From Candidatus Acidiferrum typicum (lineage in GTDB: Bacteria > Acidobacteriota > Terriglobia > Acidiferrales > UBA7541): a DNA stretch of 64,000 nt. A program made the translations under genes and the position numbers. The stretch covers positions 46,386-110,385 of the forward strand of contig DLMH01000081.1 of assembly GCA_002478115.1 (NCBI GenBank), written 5' to 3'. Below the pieces are notes generated by a model, which worked only from the letters and a program-made list of their open reading frames with translations, was not told the DNA's origin and did no database searches. The stretch's first letter is position 1, and the number at the start of each line of letters is the position of its first letter. Below, piece after piece: positions 19,501-26,518 of the stretch.

Positions 19501-20550
19501 AATGTCACCGGTGAATCGGGAGGTGGCCTTCTCGTCCTTTCCGGCAGCGTGAATTATTCGGAGAAGCCGCTGCGATACGACATCTCCGCGAAAACCGACC
19601 GCATCCGGATTCGTTATCCGGAAGGGATCAGTTGGCTGGCAGGCGGATCGCTGCGACTCTCCGGCACGTTGGAGGGTGGAGTACTCTCCGGCAAGGTTGC
19701 CGTTCAACGCGTGAATCTCAGTGAGGGGCTGGAATCGGCGGGCCTCCTGGTATCCAGCACGGGCGGAAGCAGCTCCGGCAGCTCGAGTTTCTTGCGCAAC
19801 TTGCAGCTCGACGTGGAAGCAAGTTCCACGCCGGATGCACGGATGGAATGGCCGGGAGCCCAACTCGATGCGGACGCCAATCTGCGTGTTCGAGGCACGG
19901 CAGAACACCCGATTTTGCTTGGGCACATCCACGTGCTCTCTGGGGATTTGTATTTCCGGGACAGCCACTATCACGTGGCGCGGGGGGATTTGAATTTTGC
20001 CAACCCGTTCCGGCTGAATCCCGTGATCAATGTCGAAGCAACGACGACGATCCAGCAATATGAAATTACGCTGAACTTCACAGGGGAGGCGAGCAAACTG
20101 AGTCTGTCCTACCGCTCGGATCCGCCGTTGCCCGCGAACGACATCATCACATTACTGGCATTAGGACAGACCGGCTCGGAATCGGCGCTACGCACGGGCG
20201 CCGCGACGCAGAGCGGCACTTCCGGCGCGTCGGCGTTGTTGTCGGAGGCGATTTCGAGCCAGTTGGGCGGGCGCGTGGAGCGGCTGTTCGGCATTACGCG
20301 ATTCCGCGTCGATCCCGGCCTCACAGGGGTGGGAGCAAGCAGCTCCGGCCAGAACGCAGCGGCACGCGTGACCGTCGAGCAGCAAGTGACGCCCAACTTG
20401 ACGGTACTCTATGAAACGAACGTGACTTCCACGCAGCAGCAGGTGATCCAGATCGAGTACAACTTGAACCGGAACATCTCCGTGGTGGGCTTGCGGGATC
20501 AGAACGGCACTTTCGGCATGGACATCAAGTTTAAGAAACGCCTGCCGTAA
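16546..20550 (+). CDS. tamB: TamB/DUF490-family translocation and assembly protein
   Basis: 1334 residues. One N-terminal membrane helix (about residues 13-40) anchors it in the inner membrane. The long middle consists of repetitive beta-strand segments of the AsmA/TamB type (e.g. LRGEGSLTDGKLEGKG and LSGTLEGGVLSGKV). The C-terminal 350 residues match DUF490 (GHIHVLSGDLYFRD, PPLPANDIITLLALG, then VTVEQQVTPNLTVLYETN). TamB proteins form periplasm-spanning grooves that move lipids or help assemble outer-membrane proteins with an Omp85 partner. Its start overlaps the SurA-like stop (ATGA), so all three are one operon. Confidence 0.93.
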   Translation: MTKESRWRKILWLEHVFWVLGTWALLGIALAIIAVGSGLANPLLRRVLIHRMETLTGARVEIRTVSVGWFSLSATVNGMVVHGKEAASTEPLLSVEQARVGLRIDSFWGRRVGLNELVLQSPRLHLRVEKDGSNNLPTLKRTSAARKTPQEMLLELHVQRAEIKDGWLLYNDTKKLLAVEGGDLAFELTRRGQPEHALYIGTLKWESVELARRRDVPVPANLSAKFSLGPGGFALEQGVLDLGRSHVDLQAQAKDLNAGNWTYRYRGWLDLLDLRETFRTPEIPLGRVDLRGEGSLTDGKLEGKGSYAADNIKLSFEDFHAANLTSRSSYVLDSQGVVLPDFAAYALGGSVKGRVNMRFDGLKFRAETRLQDIRLSLVAPAIDHAGFPVDKLHWDAVISADTVETWHDNFRDFDITARMHWDEPEELAAGHIPVAGDWKLRYRYEPDILSLEQLEFETPTSRGSITGVLDPKRSALDVRLDVGSLDAWNDFIHAIAGDKPGTPEAAVRIGGSLQWIGKITGPGEGPEFQGHFHGERIRYEDFALDSLDGDLTYSPKELVINKGRMRHGVMEAEIDGRMQLSDWDFLPDNEWTSDINLEKVPMEGLEQLAGWKYPLKGLVTGQFHGHGTRAQPALTGLLDVADGDAYGVTFNRLRGQLSVMPDEVRLANAELRFFAPGTEKTGGAGIVTGTAAYRFGDRSLTTDLVGASLPLANFGKIQSASLPLGGQITFRLKSSGPVTQPLAEGSFRVVNLQIGTEVIGSLKGELHSDGKEASLKLGSAMNEGAITGGLKLGLAAPQPVDGKITIQNINLDPYLLSALHLKKFTGHGTADGDITVSGELQHPESLVVDSNFTRLLLTYGGVQLENSGPIHLTSTRDSLKIVNASLKGTDTNVELSGSIQFTGRRALAMKMNGTVDLRLLSASIPDFDLAGHADINASFEGTVDRPRIIGRVKLTNASARTANFPTGLSSVKGDLVFDANRLFFENVTGESGGGLLVLSGSVNYSEKPLRYDISAKTDRIRIRYPEGISWLAGGSLRLSGTLEGGVLSGKVAVQRVNLSEGLESAGLLVSSTGGSSSGSSSFLRNLQLDVEASSTPDARMEWPGAQLDADANLRVRGTAEHPILLGHIHVLSGDLYFRDSHYHVARGDLNFANPFRLNPVINVEATTTIQQYEITLNFTGEASKLSLSYRSDPPLPANDIITLLALGQTGSESALRTGAATQSGTSGASALLSEAISSQLGGRVERLFGITRFRVDPGLTGVGASSSGQNAAARVTVEQQVTPNLTVLYETNVTSTQQQVIQIEYNLNRNISVVGLRDQNGTFGMDIKFKKRLP

Positions 20551-20601
20551 GAATGGCGCGCGACCCAAACCATCGAGTTGTCATTGCAATGGAATTGGAA
20601 C

Positions 20602-21249
20602 TCAGGGTTGAGATTGCTGCGCGTCCTGCTGAGGCGCTTCCTGCTGGGGGCGATGCTGTGGCTGCCAGCGGCGCTGCGGAGGATTGTACAGCCGGGCATT
20701 CTGTCCGGTGACGGGATCCTCCTCTTTGGCCGCTTGCAGAGCGTCCTTGACAGCCTTGAAAGCCGCGGCACGCGTTGCTTCCTGCATTTCGCGGGAAATT
20801 TTTGGGCCTTCGGCAGCTACCTTTTGTCCGAGGGGAGAACCGTAGAACTGAAGCATACCCTTGATCTCGTCGCCGCTGTAATGCTTGTCGTAAGCTGCGA
20901 CCATTTGTTCGGTCACCTGGTCCAGATCGAAATTCTTCTCGTAGCCTGAAATCACGTTGTTGATGAATGCCTGGCCCTTCGCATTATTTGGCACGGAGGA
21001 GAGGAGTTTTTCGCGGTATTGATCCGCGATCAGATTGACGGATTCCTGGAACTGATCCCGGGCACCGATGAGTTCCAGAAGCGCGCGGATGTCGGCGTCT
21101 TTTGCAGGATCAATGGAAGCGGCAGGTGAAGAGTTCGGCTTGTTAGCGGCGGATTGCGAGGCCGCCTGGACCGCCGTGGAGGAGCCACCCTGAATGGCAA
21201 CGAGGAACGTTCCCACATAAATCAGAATTAATGCAATTGCCGCTTTCAT
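20602..21249 (-). CDS. Secreted DUF2059-domain protein
   Basis: 215 residues from the ATG at 21249, which has GGAGG 10 nt upstream. The longer frame to 21414 is not supported. The signal peptide is MKAAIALILIYVGTFLVAIQ. Residues about 70-165 fit DUF2059 (LLELIGARDQFQ, then AAYDKHYSGDEIKGMLQFYGSPLGQKV), a helical domain of unknown function common in Gram-negative exported proteins. The tail is a Gln/Pro/Arg-rich low-complexity stretch. It is convergent with tamB. Confidence 0.85.
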   Translation of the reverse strand: MKAAIALILIYVGTFLVAIQGGSSTAVQAASQSAANKPNSSPAASIDPAKDADIRALLELIGARDQFQESVNLIADQYREKLLSSVPNNAKGQAFINNVISGYEKNFDLDQVTEQMVAAYDKHYSGDEIKGMLQFYGSPLGQKVAAEGPKISREMQEATRAAAFKAVKDALQAAKEEDPVTGQNARLYNPPQRRWQPQHRPQQEAPQQDAQQSQP

Positions 21250-21523
21250 CTCATCCTCCACACGCCATGGTCCTGCCTTAGGATTGATTGTAGGGAAGCG
21301 CGAAAACGGGCGCGCCTGCGCTGGGGTGCAGGTTTGCCTCGCGGATACTGGCCGGAGGTGCAGGGGGGTAAATGGCGTGCAACCTTGAAGAGCGCCCCGG
21401 GCCGGACTGCGCATGAGCCCTTCTCTTACGGCGGAAGCGACAGTAGATTATGCTTGGCTAAAGCAGATCCTGAATTCCCTGCGAGCCGGAAAAGAGAGAC
21501 GCTCGAGAGAGAAGTTGGCGGGA

Positions 21524-22210
21524 ATGCATTCCATGAGCACAGCCAAAACGCTGACCGAAGAGGGCTACGCGGAGCTACGCGCTACCATGGTGGAAACGCA
21601 AATCCGAAAGCGCGGCATCGGGGATGAACGGGTGTTGCGGGCCATGGGGAGCGTGCCGCGCCATGAATTCGTAGAGTCCAATTGGAAGAATCTGGCGTAC
21701 ACCGATGAGCCGTTGCCGATTGGCGGCGGGCAGACCATCTCGCAGCCCTACATTGTTGCCGTCATGTGCGCCGCAATACATTTGGAAGGTACGGAGAAAG
21801 TGCTGGAAATCGGAACGGGTTGCGGGTATCAGGCCGCGGTGCTTTCCTGCCTGGCCCGGGAGGTGCACACGGTCGAATACCGGGAGGAGCTTGCAACTGG
21901 GGCGCGTGAGCGGCTGCAACGGCTGGGGTACGGAAATATCCATGTTCACTGCGGCGACGGATCGCTGGGCCTGGCGGCGTTTGCGCCCTATGATGGCATC
22001 GTCGTGGCCGCGGCGGCACCTCATGTGCCGGAACCTTTGACGCAGCAATTGGCGGAAGGCGGGCGGATGATCGTGCCCGTGGGCGGGGAAGAGCTCCAGG
22101 TATTGCTGCTGCTGACCAAGCACGGCGAAAAATTCAGTTCAGATCGAAGAGAACCCTGCCGGTTCGTACCCCTCCTGGGTTGCCACGGCTGGAAGGACGT
22201 GCGGATTTGA
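21524..22210 (+). CDS. pcm: Protein-L-isoaspartate O-methyltransferase
   Basis: About 228 residues, started at ATG 21524 or 21533. The enzyme methylates isoaspartyl residues with SAM to start repair of damaged proteins. The motifs are clear: VPRHEFVE, ADEPLPIGGGQTISQP-type substrate loop (here TDEPLPIGGGQTISQP), the SAM-binding LEIGTGCGYQAAVLS, and IVVAAAAPHVPEPL. The C-terminus (GGRMIVPVGG, then VPLLGCHGW) is complete. The next gene starts within its stop codon (TGATG). Confidence 0.95.
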   Translation: MHSMSTAKTLTEEGYAELRATMVETQIRKRGIGDERVLRAMGSVPRHEFVESNWKNLAYTDEPLPIGGGQTISQPYIVAVMCAAIHLEGTEKVLEIGTGCGYQAAVLSCLAREVHTVEYREELATGARERLQRLGYGNIHVHCGDGSLGLAAFAPYDGIVVAAAAPHVPEPLTQQLAEGGRMIVPVGGEELQVLLLLTKHGEKFSSDRREPCRFVPLLGCHGWKDVRI

Positions 22211-22950
22211 TGAGCCATTCCGTCCCCGAGCTGTCCATCATCATTCCGTCGTTTAACGAAGAGTTGCGCCTGCCCGCATCGCTGGAAAAGATCGCGCGTT
22301 ACATCGCGCGTGAGAAAAAGCATACCGAGGTTATCGTGGTGGACGACGGGTCCACGGATCGCACCGCCGAGGTGGCCGAGTCTTTCCGCGGTAAACTCTC
22401 GCAATTGCGAGTTCTGACGAACGGCACGAATCGGGGCAAGGGCTATAGCGTGCGTCACGGCTCGCTGGAGGCACGCGGCGAGATCGTTTTGTTCACCGAT
22501 GCGGACCTCTCCTCGCCGATCGAAGAAGCGGGCAAACTTTTCGCGGCCTTGAAGGACCATGATGTGGCCATCGGCTCGCGCGCGGTGGATCGCCGCTTGA
22601 TCGAAGTGCGCGAATCGGCTTTTCGGGAATTTGCGGGCATCGTCTTCAACAAAATTGTCCGCATCGTATTGTGGCTGCCATTTGTGGACACCCAGTGCGG
22701 ATTCAAAGCCTTCCGGCGAGAGCGGTGCCGGGTGATCTTCGAGCAACAGACCATCGAGCGATTTGGCTTTGATCCGGAGTTGCTGTACCTGGCGCGGCAC
22801 CACGGCTTGTCCACGGCAGAGGTGCCGGTGCGCTGGGCGCATTCCCCAGCTACCAAGGTCAGCATGATCAGGGACAGCGTGCAGATGTTCCTGGATGTGG
22901 TGATCATCCGGTGGAACGCGTTGCGAGGCAGGTACCGCAAGGAGCGGTGA
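22210..22950 (+). CDS. Family-2 glycosyltransferase, dolichyl-phosphate glucosyltransferase-like
   Basis: 246 residues with a GT-A fold: SIIIPSFNEE, the nucleotide-binding VVDDGSTDRT (44-53), the metal-binding FTDADLSSP near residue 97, and TQCGFKAFR. The last motif and the overall length match the ALG5/polyprenyl-phosphate glycosyltransferase group. These load a sugar onto a polyprenyl phosphate at the membrane. No C-terminal membrane helices are present. It is coupled to pcm through TGATG. A link to the cis-prenyltransferase gene 1.1 kb downstream is possible, since both touch polyprenyl carriers. Confidence 0.85.
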   Translation: MSHSVPELSIIIPSFNEELRLPASLEKIARYIAREKKHTEVIVVDDGSTDRTAEVAESFRGKLSQLRVLTNGTNRGKGYSVRHGSLEARGEIVLFTDADLSSPIEEAGKLFAALKDHDVAIGSRAVDRRLIEVRESAFREFAGIVFNKIVRIVLWLPFVDTQCGFKAFRRERCRVIFEQQTIERFGFDPELLYLARHHGLSTAEVPVRWAHSPATKVSMIRDSVQMFLDVVIIRWNALRGRYRKER

Positions 22951-22955
22951 GTTGT

Positions 22956-22972
22956 ACTTTATACAATAAAGT
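22956..22972. promoter_or_regulatory. Palindromic operator ACTTT-N7-AAAGT, site 1
   Basis: ACTTT at 22956-22960 and AAAGT at 22968-22972 lie inside a 9-bp perfect inverted repeat with a 3-bp spacer (22954-22974). It touches the -35 element of the promoter for the membrane-protein / winged-helix operon. The same arrangement, ACTTT-N7-AAAGT, recurs before the cis-prenyltransferase. It is probably the binding site of the winged-helix regulator encoded in between; that assignment is inference. Confidence 0.75.
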
Positions 22973-22974
22973 AC

Positions 22975-23003
22975 TTGACAGTGCTTCCCCGCACCGCTAT
23001 TCT
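22975..23003 (+). promoter_or_regulatory. Sigma-70 promoter, likely giving a leaderless mRNA
   Basis: TTGACA at 22975-22980, a 17-nt spacer, and TATTCT at 22998-23003. The expected start site, about 7 nt after the -10, falls on the GTG at 23010 that opens the following frame. The transcript would then lack a 5' leader. No ribosome-binding site is seen before the GTG, which agrees. Confidence 0.75.
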
Positions 23004-23009
23004 TGGGGC

Positions 23010-23624
23010 GTGTCCACGACCAGCCCAATCCGCACTCCCTCCCGCGAGCCGATCCCGATTGACGCCCGCGCTGCGGATCACCTCCGCTATATCCGCGAAA
23101 CCATGGAACGGGCCGCTGAATTCACGGCGGTGCCCGGCTGGGGCGGCGTGGCCATGGGCATTACGGCCTTGACAGCGGCACTGTGGGCCTCGCGCCAGGG
23201 CACACCACGAGGCTGGGCTGCGGTGTGGTTGGCGGAGGCTTTTGTAGCGGTGGCGATCGCGGCACCGTCGGCGGCGACCAAAGCGCGGCGCGCCAATTCC
23301 TCATTGTTCAGCGGGCCGGGGCGCAAGTTTGTGCTGAGCTTCGCACCGCCGATTGTGGTGGGCGGACTATTGACGGTGGCACTCTTCCAATTGGGCAATT
23401 TCTCTGCCCTGCCGGGGTTGTGGCTGTTGCTGTATGGAACGGCCATTGTCACGGGCGGAGCGTTTTCGGTGCGTGCCGTGCCAATCATGGGGCTTTGCTT
23501 AATGGGACTTGGTGCGGCGGCATTGTTCGCCCCGGCGCATTGGGGAAATCTAATCATGGCCGCGGGTTTCGGACTCGTGCAGATCGGCTTCGGTTTGTGG
23601 ATCGCCTTGCGGCACGGCGGTTGA
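23010..23624 (+). CDS. Small integral membrane protein
   Basis: 204 residues from GTG 23010. An N-terminal cytoplasmic segment (about 55 residues, DHLRYIRETMERA) is followed by four to six hydrophobic helices from about residue 60 to the end. The ITALTAALWASR segment and Gly/Ala-rich helices resemble small membrane proteins that often precede winged-helix regulators in acidobacteria. There is no recognised enzymatic motif. It is followed 25 bp later by the regulator gene, so the two form an operon under the operator and promoter just upstream. Its N-terminal helix might sense or bind the regulator; this is speculation. Confidence 0.75.
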   Translation: MSTTSPIRTPSREPIPIDARAADHLRYIRETMERAAEFTAVPGWGGVAMGITALTAALWASRQGTPRGWAAVWLAEAFVAVAIAAPSAATKARRANSSLFSGPGRKFVLSFAPPIVVGGLLTVALFQLGNFSALPGLWLLLYGTAIVTGGAFSVRAVPIMGLCLMGLGAAALFAPAHWGNLIMAAGFGLVQIGFGLWIALRHGG

Positions 23625-23649
23625 GCGGATTTTGGAAAACGGGAGAGTT

Positions 23650-24030
23650 ATGGCAAGATCATCGACAGTCCGGCAGGTGCGCCTGCAAAAAGAGGGGGCC
23701 CCCTCCGCGGTCCCGAGCCAGAAACGCGAGGCCGTGCCGGCGAATCTGGATCGGCTGATTCACGAGCGCATCCGCCTGGGCATTGTCAGCGCGTTAGCTG
23801 TGAATCGTTCGCTGACCTTCAACGAATTGAAGGCCCTGCTTAAGACCACGGATGGAAACCTAAGCGTGCACGCGAGGAAGCTGGAGGAGGCGGACTACAT
23901 CGTGTGCACGAAATCGTTTGACGGGCGGCTGCCCAAAACGGAATACCGGCTGGCCGCCGGCGGGCGCCGGGCGCTGGAGCGCTACCTGAATCATATGGAA
24001 GCGCTGATCCGGGCGACGCGGGAGGGCTAA
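23650..24030 (+). CDS. Winged-helix transcriptional regulator
   Basis: 126 residues from ATG 23650, with GGGAGAG 3-9 nt before. The core (about residues 33-110) is a single MarR/ArsR-like winged helix of the HTH_34 type: LDRLIHERIRLGIVSAL, LTFNELKALLKTTDGNLSVHARKLEEADYI, then the wing KTEYRLAAGGRRALERYL. The first 30 residues are basic and disordered. Matching palindromes lie before its operon (22956) and after it (24048), so it probably represses both its own operon and the prenyltransferase. Confidence 0.87.
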   Translation: MARSSTVRQVRLQKEGAPSAVPSQKREAVPANLDRLIHERIRLGIVSALAVNRSLTFNELKALLKTTDGNLSVHARKLEEADYIVCTKSFDGRLPKTEYRLAAGGRRALERYLNHMEALIRATREG

Positions 24031-24047
24031 AAAAAATTTGTCGGTTC

Positions 24048-24064
24048 ACTTTGCATTACAAAGT
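24048..24064. promoter_or_regulatory. Palindromic operator ACTTT-N7-AAAGT, site 2
   Basis: ACTTTGCATTACAAAGT is a perfect 6-bp inverted repeat with 5-bp spacer. A second inverted repeat, ATTACAA (24055-24061) with TTGTAAT (24068-24074), overlaps it. It lies 33 nt before the cis-prenyltransferase start and matches site 1 in sequence and spacing. Confidence 0.72.
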
Positions 24065-24096
24065 ACATTGTAATAGTTGGCGGCGGAGGAAGCAGC

Positions 24097-24849
24097 ATGC
24101 TCATGGAAAACATGATTGTGGATCGTGCGCACCTGGTGGCGGCGCATACCGCCGTCAAGGTACATGTCGCGATCATTTGTGATGGCAACGGCCGCTGGGC
24201 CACTTCGCGAGGTTTGCCGCGCTCTGAGGGCCACCGCGCGGGGGCCGAAGCGGCACGGCGCATCATCCGGTGCGCGCCGCACCTGGGCGTTCACACACTG
24301 ACGTTGTTCGCGCTTTCCTCCGCGAACTGGCAGCGCCCGCCCGCGGAGGTGGATGCCATTCTGGGGATACTGGAGGAATACCTCCTGGCGGAGACTTCTC
24401 ATTGCCTCGAAGGAGGCGTTCGCCTGAGCATCATTGGGCGACGCGATCGCTTGCCCGCGGCTTTGCGAGCGGCGATTGGCGATGCGGAATCGCTGACTGC
24501 GAAGGGCATGGCGCTGCACCTGCGATTGGCGATCGACTATTCGGCGCGCCAAACGATCTACCAGGCGGCAAGCAAGTTTTACAAAGTAACCAACCTTTCT
24601 AGCGAGGCCTTCGGCAATCTACTTGCCGAAGTGCAACGTGGCGGCTCGACTGAAGTGGACCTGCTGATTCGCACGGGCGGAGAACAGCGGCTTTCGGATT
24701 TTCTGCTCTGGGAGTGCGCCTTCGCGGAATTCGTTTTTTTGCCGAAGCGCTGGCCGGACTTTATGCCGGTGGACCTGCGGAATGCCGTTCTGGAATTCGA
24801 GCGGAGAGAGCGGACGCGGGGCGGCCTGCCACGGGAGTGCACGGTCTAG
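24097..24849 (+). CDS. cis-prenyltransferase (UppS-like)
   Basis: 250 residues. It belongs to the undecaprenyl / polyprenyl diphosphate synthases that extend farnesyl-PP with IPP. AIICDGNGRWA (25-35) holds the catalytic Asp, but the usual MDGNGRWA Met is Cys here. The RPPAEVDAI segment and RTGGEQRLSDFLLWECAFAEFVF (IPP site) are present. The N-terminus has about 20 extra residues. It is not in the usual uppS-cdsA context and has a palindromic operator in front, so it is probably a second, regulated paralogue rather than the housekeeping UppS. Product chain length cannot be inferred. Confidence 0.88.
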   Translation: MLMENMIVDRAHLVAAHTAVKVHVAIICDGNGRWATSRGLPRSEGHRAGAEAARRIIRCAPHLGVHTLTLFALSSANWQRPPAEVDAILGILEEYLLAETSHCLEGGVRLSIIGRRDRLPAALRAAIGDAESLTAKGMALHLRLAIDYSARQTIYQAASKFYKVTNLSSEAFGNLLAEVQRGGSTEVDLLIRTGGEQRLSDFLLWECAFAEFVFLPKRWPDFMPVDLRNAVLEFERRERTRGGLPRECTV

Positions 24850-25181
24850 CGCGATACCTGGGAGGAGAAACGGTATGTCTGTGCACACGCCGTTGCGCCC
24901 CAGCGAGTCGTACTGTTCCTATTTCGTTTGAAGTGCCCGCTGACGCCTCCAAACTCCAGCTACAGTTGAGTGCTGCAGATGGAGAGGACGTGCTGCTCTG
25001 GGGGCATGAAAACAGCCCACTGCACAAGAAGATCATCTTCAGTCTGGGCCCGAAAAACAGCCCTGCCGCGACAAAGTCCTCGTAATCCATTCATTACAAG
25101 TATCTTAGGAAAAGCACGAAGCCGAGGGATCCCACTCCGACGAATCCCCCTTCCGCGTCGTCTATAACGCAGGAGAAAGTA
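24850..25181 (+). other. Intergenic with a possible gene remnant
   Basis: 332 bp between the prenyltransferase and the sigma factor. A frame ending at 25085 reads PISFEVPADASKLQLQLSA from about 24915, which looks like true protein sequence, but it has no start or ribosome-binding site of its own. It may be the decayed 3' end of a gene. The rest shows nothing. Confidence 0.35.
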
Positions 25182-25856
25182 ATGGGATCCATGGGCGTTA
25201 CGCTGCGGTGGAAGCTTAGAATCTCATCTGTGGCGCGCGAAGGGATATCTCGAGTGGAACCTTCCGAACGGGGATCGCAAGCCAATCCTGCAGCGGGTAT
25301 TCCGGAGGATGCGGCGCTGGCTGCCGCATGCCAGGCAGGCGATTTGCACGCCTACGAGCGTCTCTACCGGTTGCAGGGCGCGCGGATGAAGAATCTCGCG
25401 CGAAACCTGCTGGGCACAAAGAGCGACGCCGAAGACGCCGTGCAGGAAACCTTCCTGAAAGTACAACGAAGCATCGCCAACTTCCGCGGACAATCGTCGC
25501 TTGTCACCTGGACGTTTCGCATTCTGGTGAACACCTGCCATGACCTGCGGCGCAGACAGATGCGCCGAAAGGAAATCGTGCCAGAAAAAAGAGAAGAAGG
25601 AGCCACGCCGGCAGAACCGCGAGCGCCGGGAGGGCACCCTTCGCTGAAGCTGGCCCTGGAACGCGCCATCGCGCAGCTTACGCAACACCAGCGCGATGTC
25701 TTCCTTTTGTATGAAGTGGAAGGGTTCCGCCACGCAGAAATTGCTGAAATGCTGGAGATATCGGAAACGGCTTCGAAGAACACGTTGTTTCAGGCAAAGA
25801 AGAATTTGCGGCAAGCGTTGGAGGCTCCCCAGAGCAGTCAGGCGGGAGGAGCGTAA
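25182..25856 (+). CDS. ECF-type sigma-70 family RNA polymerase sigma factor
   Basis: 224 residues from ATG 25182 (AGGAGA upstream). Region 2 is visible as AYERLYRLQGARMKNLARNLLG, DAEDAVQETFLKVQ and TWTFRILVNTCHDLRRR. Region 4 is LTQHQRDVFLLYEVEGFRHAEIAEMLEISETASKN, containing the helix-turn-helix. The first 45 residues are an extra segment. Its stop overlaps the next start (TAATG), a zinc-finger anti-sigma gene, so it is a typical sigma / anti-sigma pair. Confidence 0.93.
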   Translation: MGSMGVTLRWKLRISSVAREGISRVEPSERGSQANPAAGIPEDAALAAACQAGDLHAYERLYRLQGARMKNLARNLLGTKSDAEDAVQETFLKVQRSIANFRGQSSLVTWTFRILVNTCHDLRRRQMRRKEIVPEKREEGATPAEPRAPGGHPSLKLALERAIAQLTQHQRDVFLLYEVEGFRHAEIAEMLEISETASKNTLFQAKKNLRQALEAPQSSQAGGA

Positions 25857-26518
25857 TGCAGATCACCTGTAAGGATCGCGAACGGATTTTTCTGGATGGC
25901 AGTGCCGAAGAGTGGGCTGGGCTGGAGTTCCATGCCGCGTCGTGTGCTGAGTGTGCGGAAGAGTTGCAGGCATGGAAAGCCCTAAGCGCAGCGGCACAAG
26001 AATTGCGGGACTACCAGGAAAGCCCGGCGCTGTGGTCCCGGATTGAAACGGCTCTTGCGCAGCAAGCGGAACAATCGGTGATTGGCAGGTCCTGGCTGGA
26101 GCGGCTCGCGTTCTGGCGGAATGTTCCGATGGTGTGGCAGACGGCGATGGCCGGAGCCCTGGCGTTGCTGATGGCCGTTACCGCTGGATATCTGTATCTG
26201 CAGTCCGGTCCAGGCAATGGGGACGCTTATAGTCCGTTGCTGAAAGATCGCACGCTTGCGGAAGTCGAACGCTCGGAGCGCGACTACATGAAGGCCATCG
26301 ACAAGCTGGCTGCCGAAGCAAAACCTCAACTGGATACGCCAGCTTCGCCGCTGATGGCCAGCTACAACGAAAAACTGATCATGTTGGACAGCGCCATCGA
26401 CGAGTTGCGTATGCAAGCAGGGCAAAATCCCTCGAATGCCCATTTGCGATACCAACTCCTGGCGATGTACCAAGAAAAAAAGGTGACGTTGCAGGACGTA
26501 TTGGAGACGAAACGATGA
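25856..26518 (+). CDS. Membrane anti-sigma factor with zf-HC2 domain
   Basis: 220 residues. The N-terminal HAASCAEC (31-38) is the HX3CX2C of zinc-binding anti-sigma domains. A single membrane helix lies at about 95-120 (MAGALALLMAVTAGYLYL). The C-terminal 100 residues are extracytoplasmic and helical. It should hold the sigma factor encoded just upstream at the membrane until a signal is sensed. It is coupled to both neighbours (TAATG and ATGA). Confidence 0.87.
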   Translation: MQITCKDRERIFLDGSAEEWAGLEFHAASCAECAEELQAWKALSAAAQELRDYQESPALWSRIETALAQQAEQSVIGRSWLERLAFWRNVPMVWQTAMAGALALLMAVTAGYLYLQSGPGNGDAYSPLLKDRTLAEVERSERDYMKAIDKLAAEAKPQLDTPASPLMASYNEKLIMLDSAIDELRMQAGQNPSNAHLRYQLLAMYQEKKVTLQDVLETKR

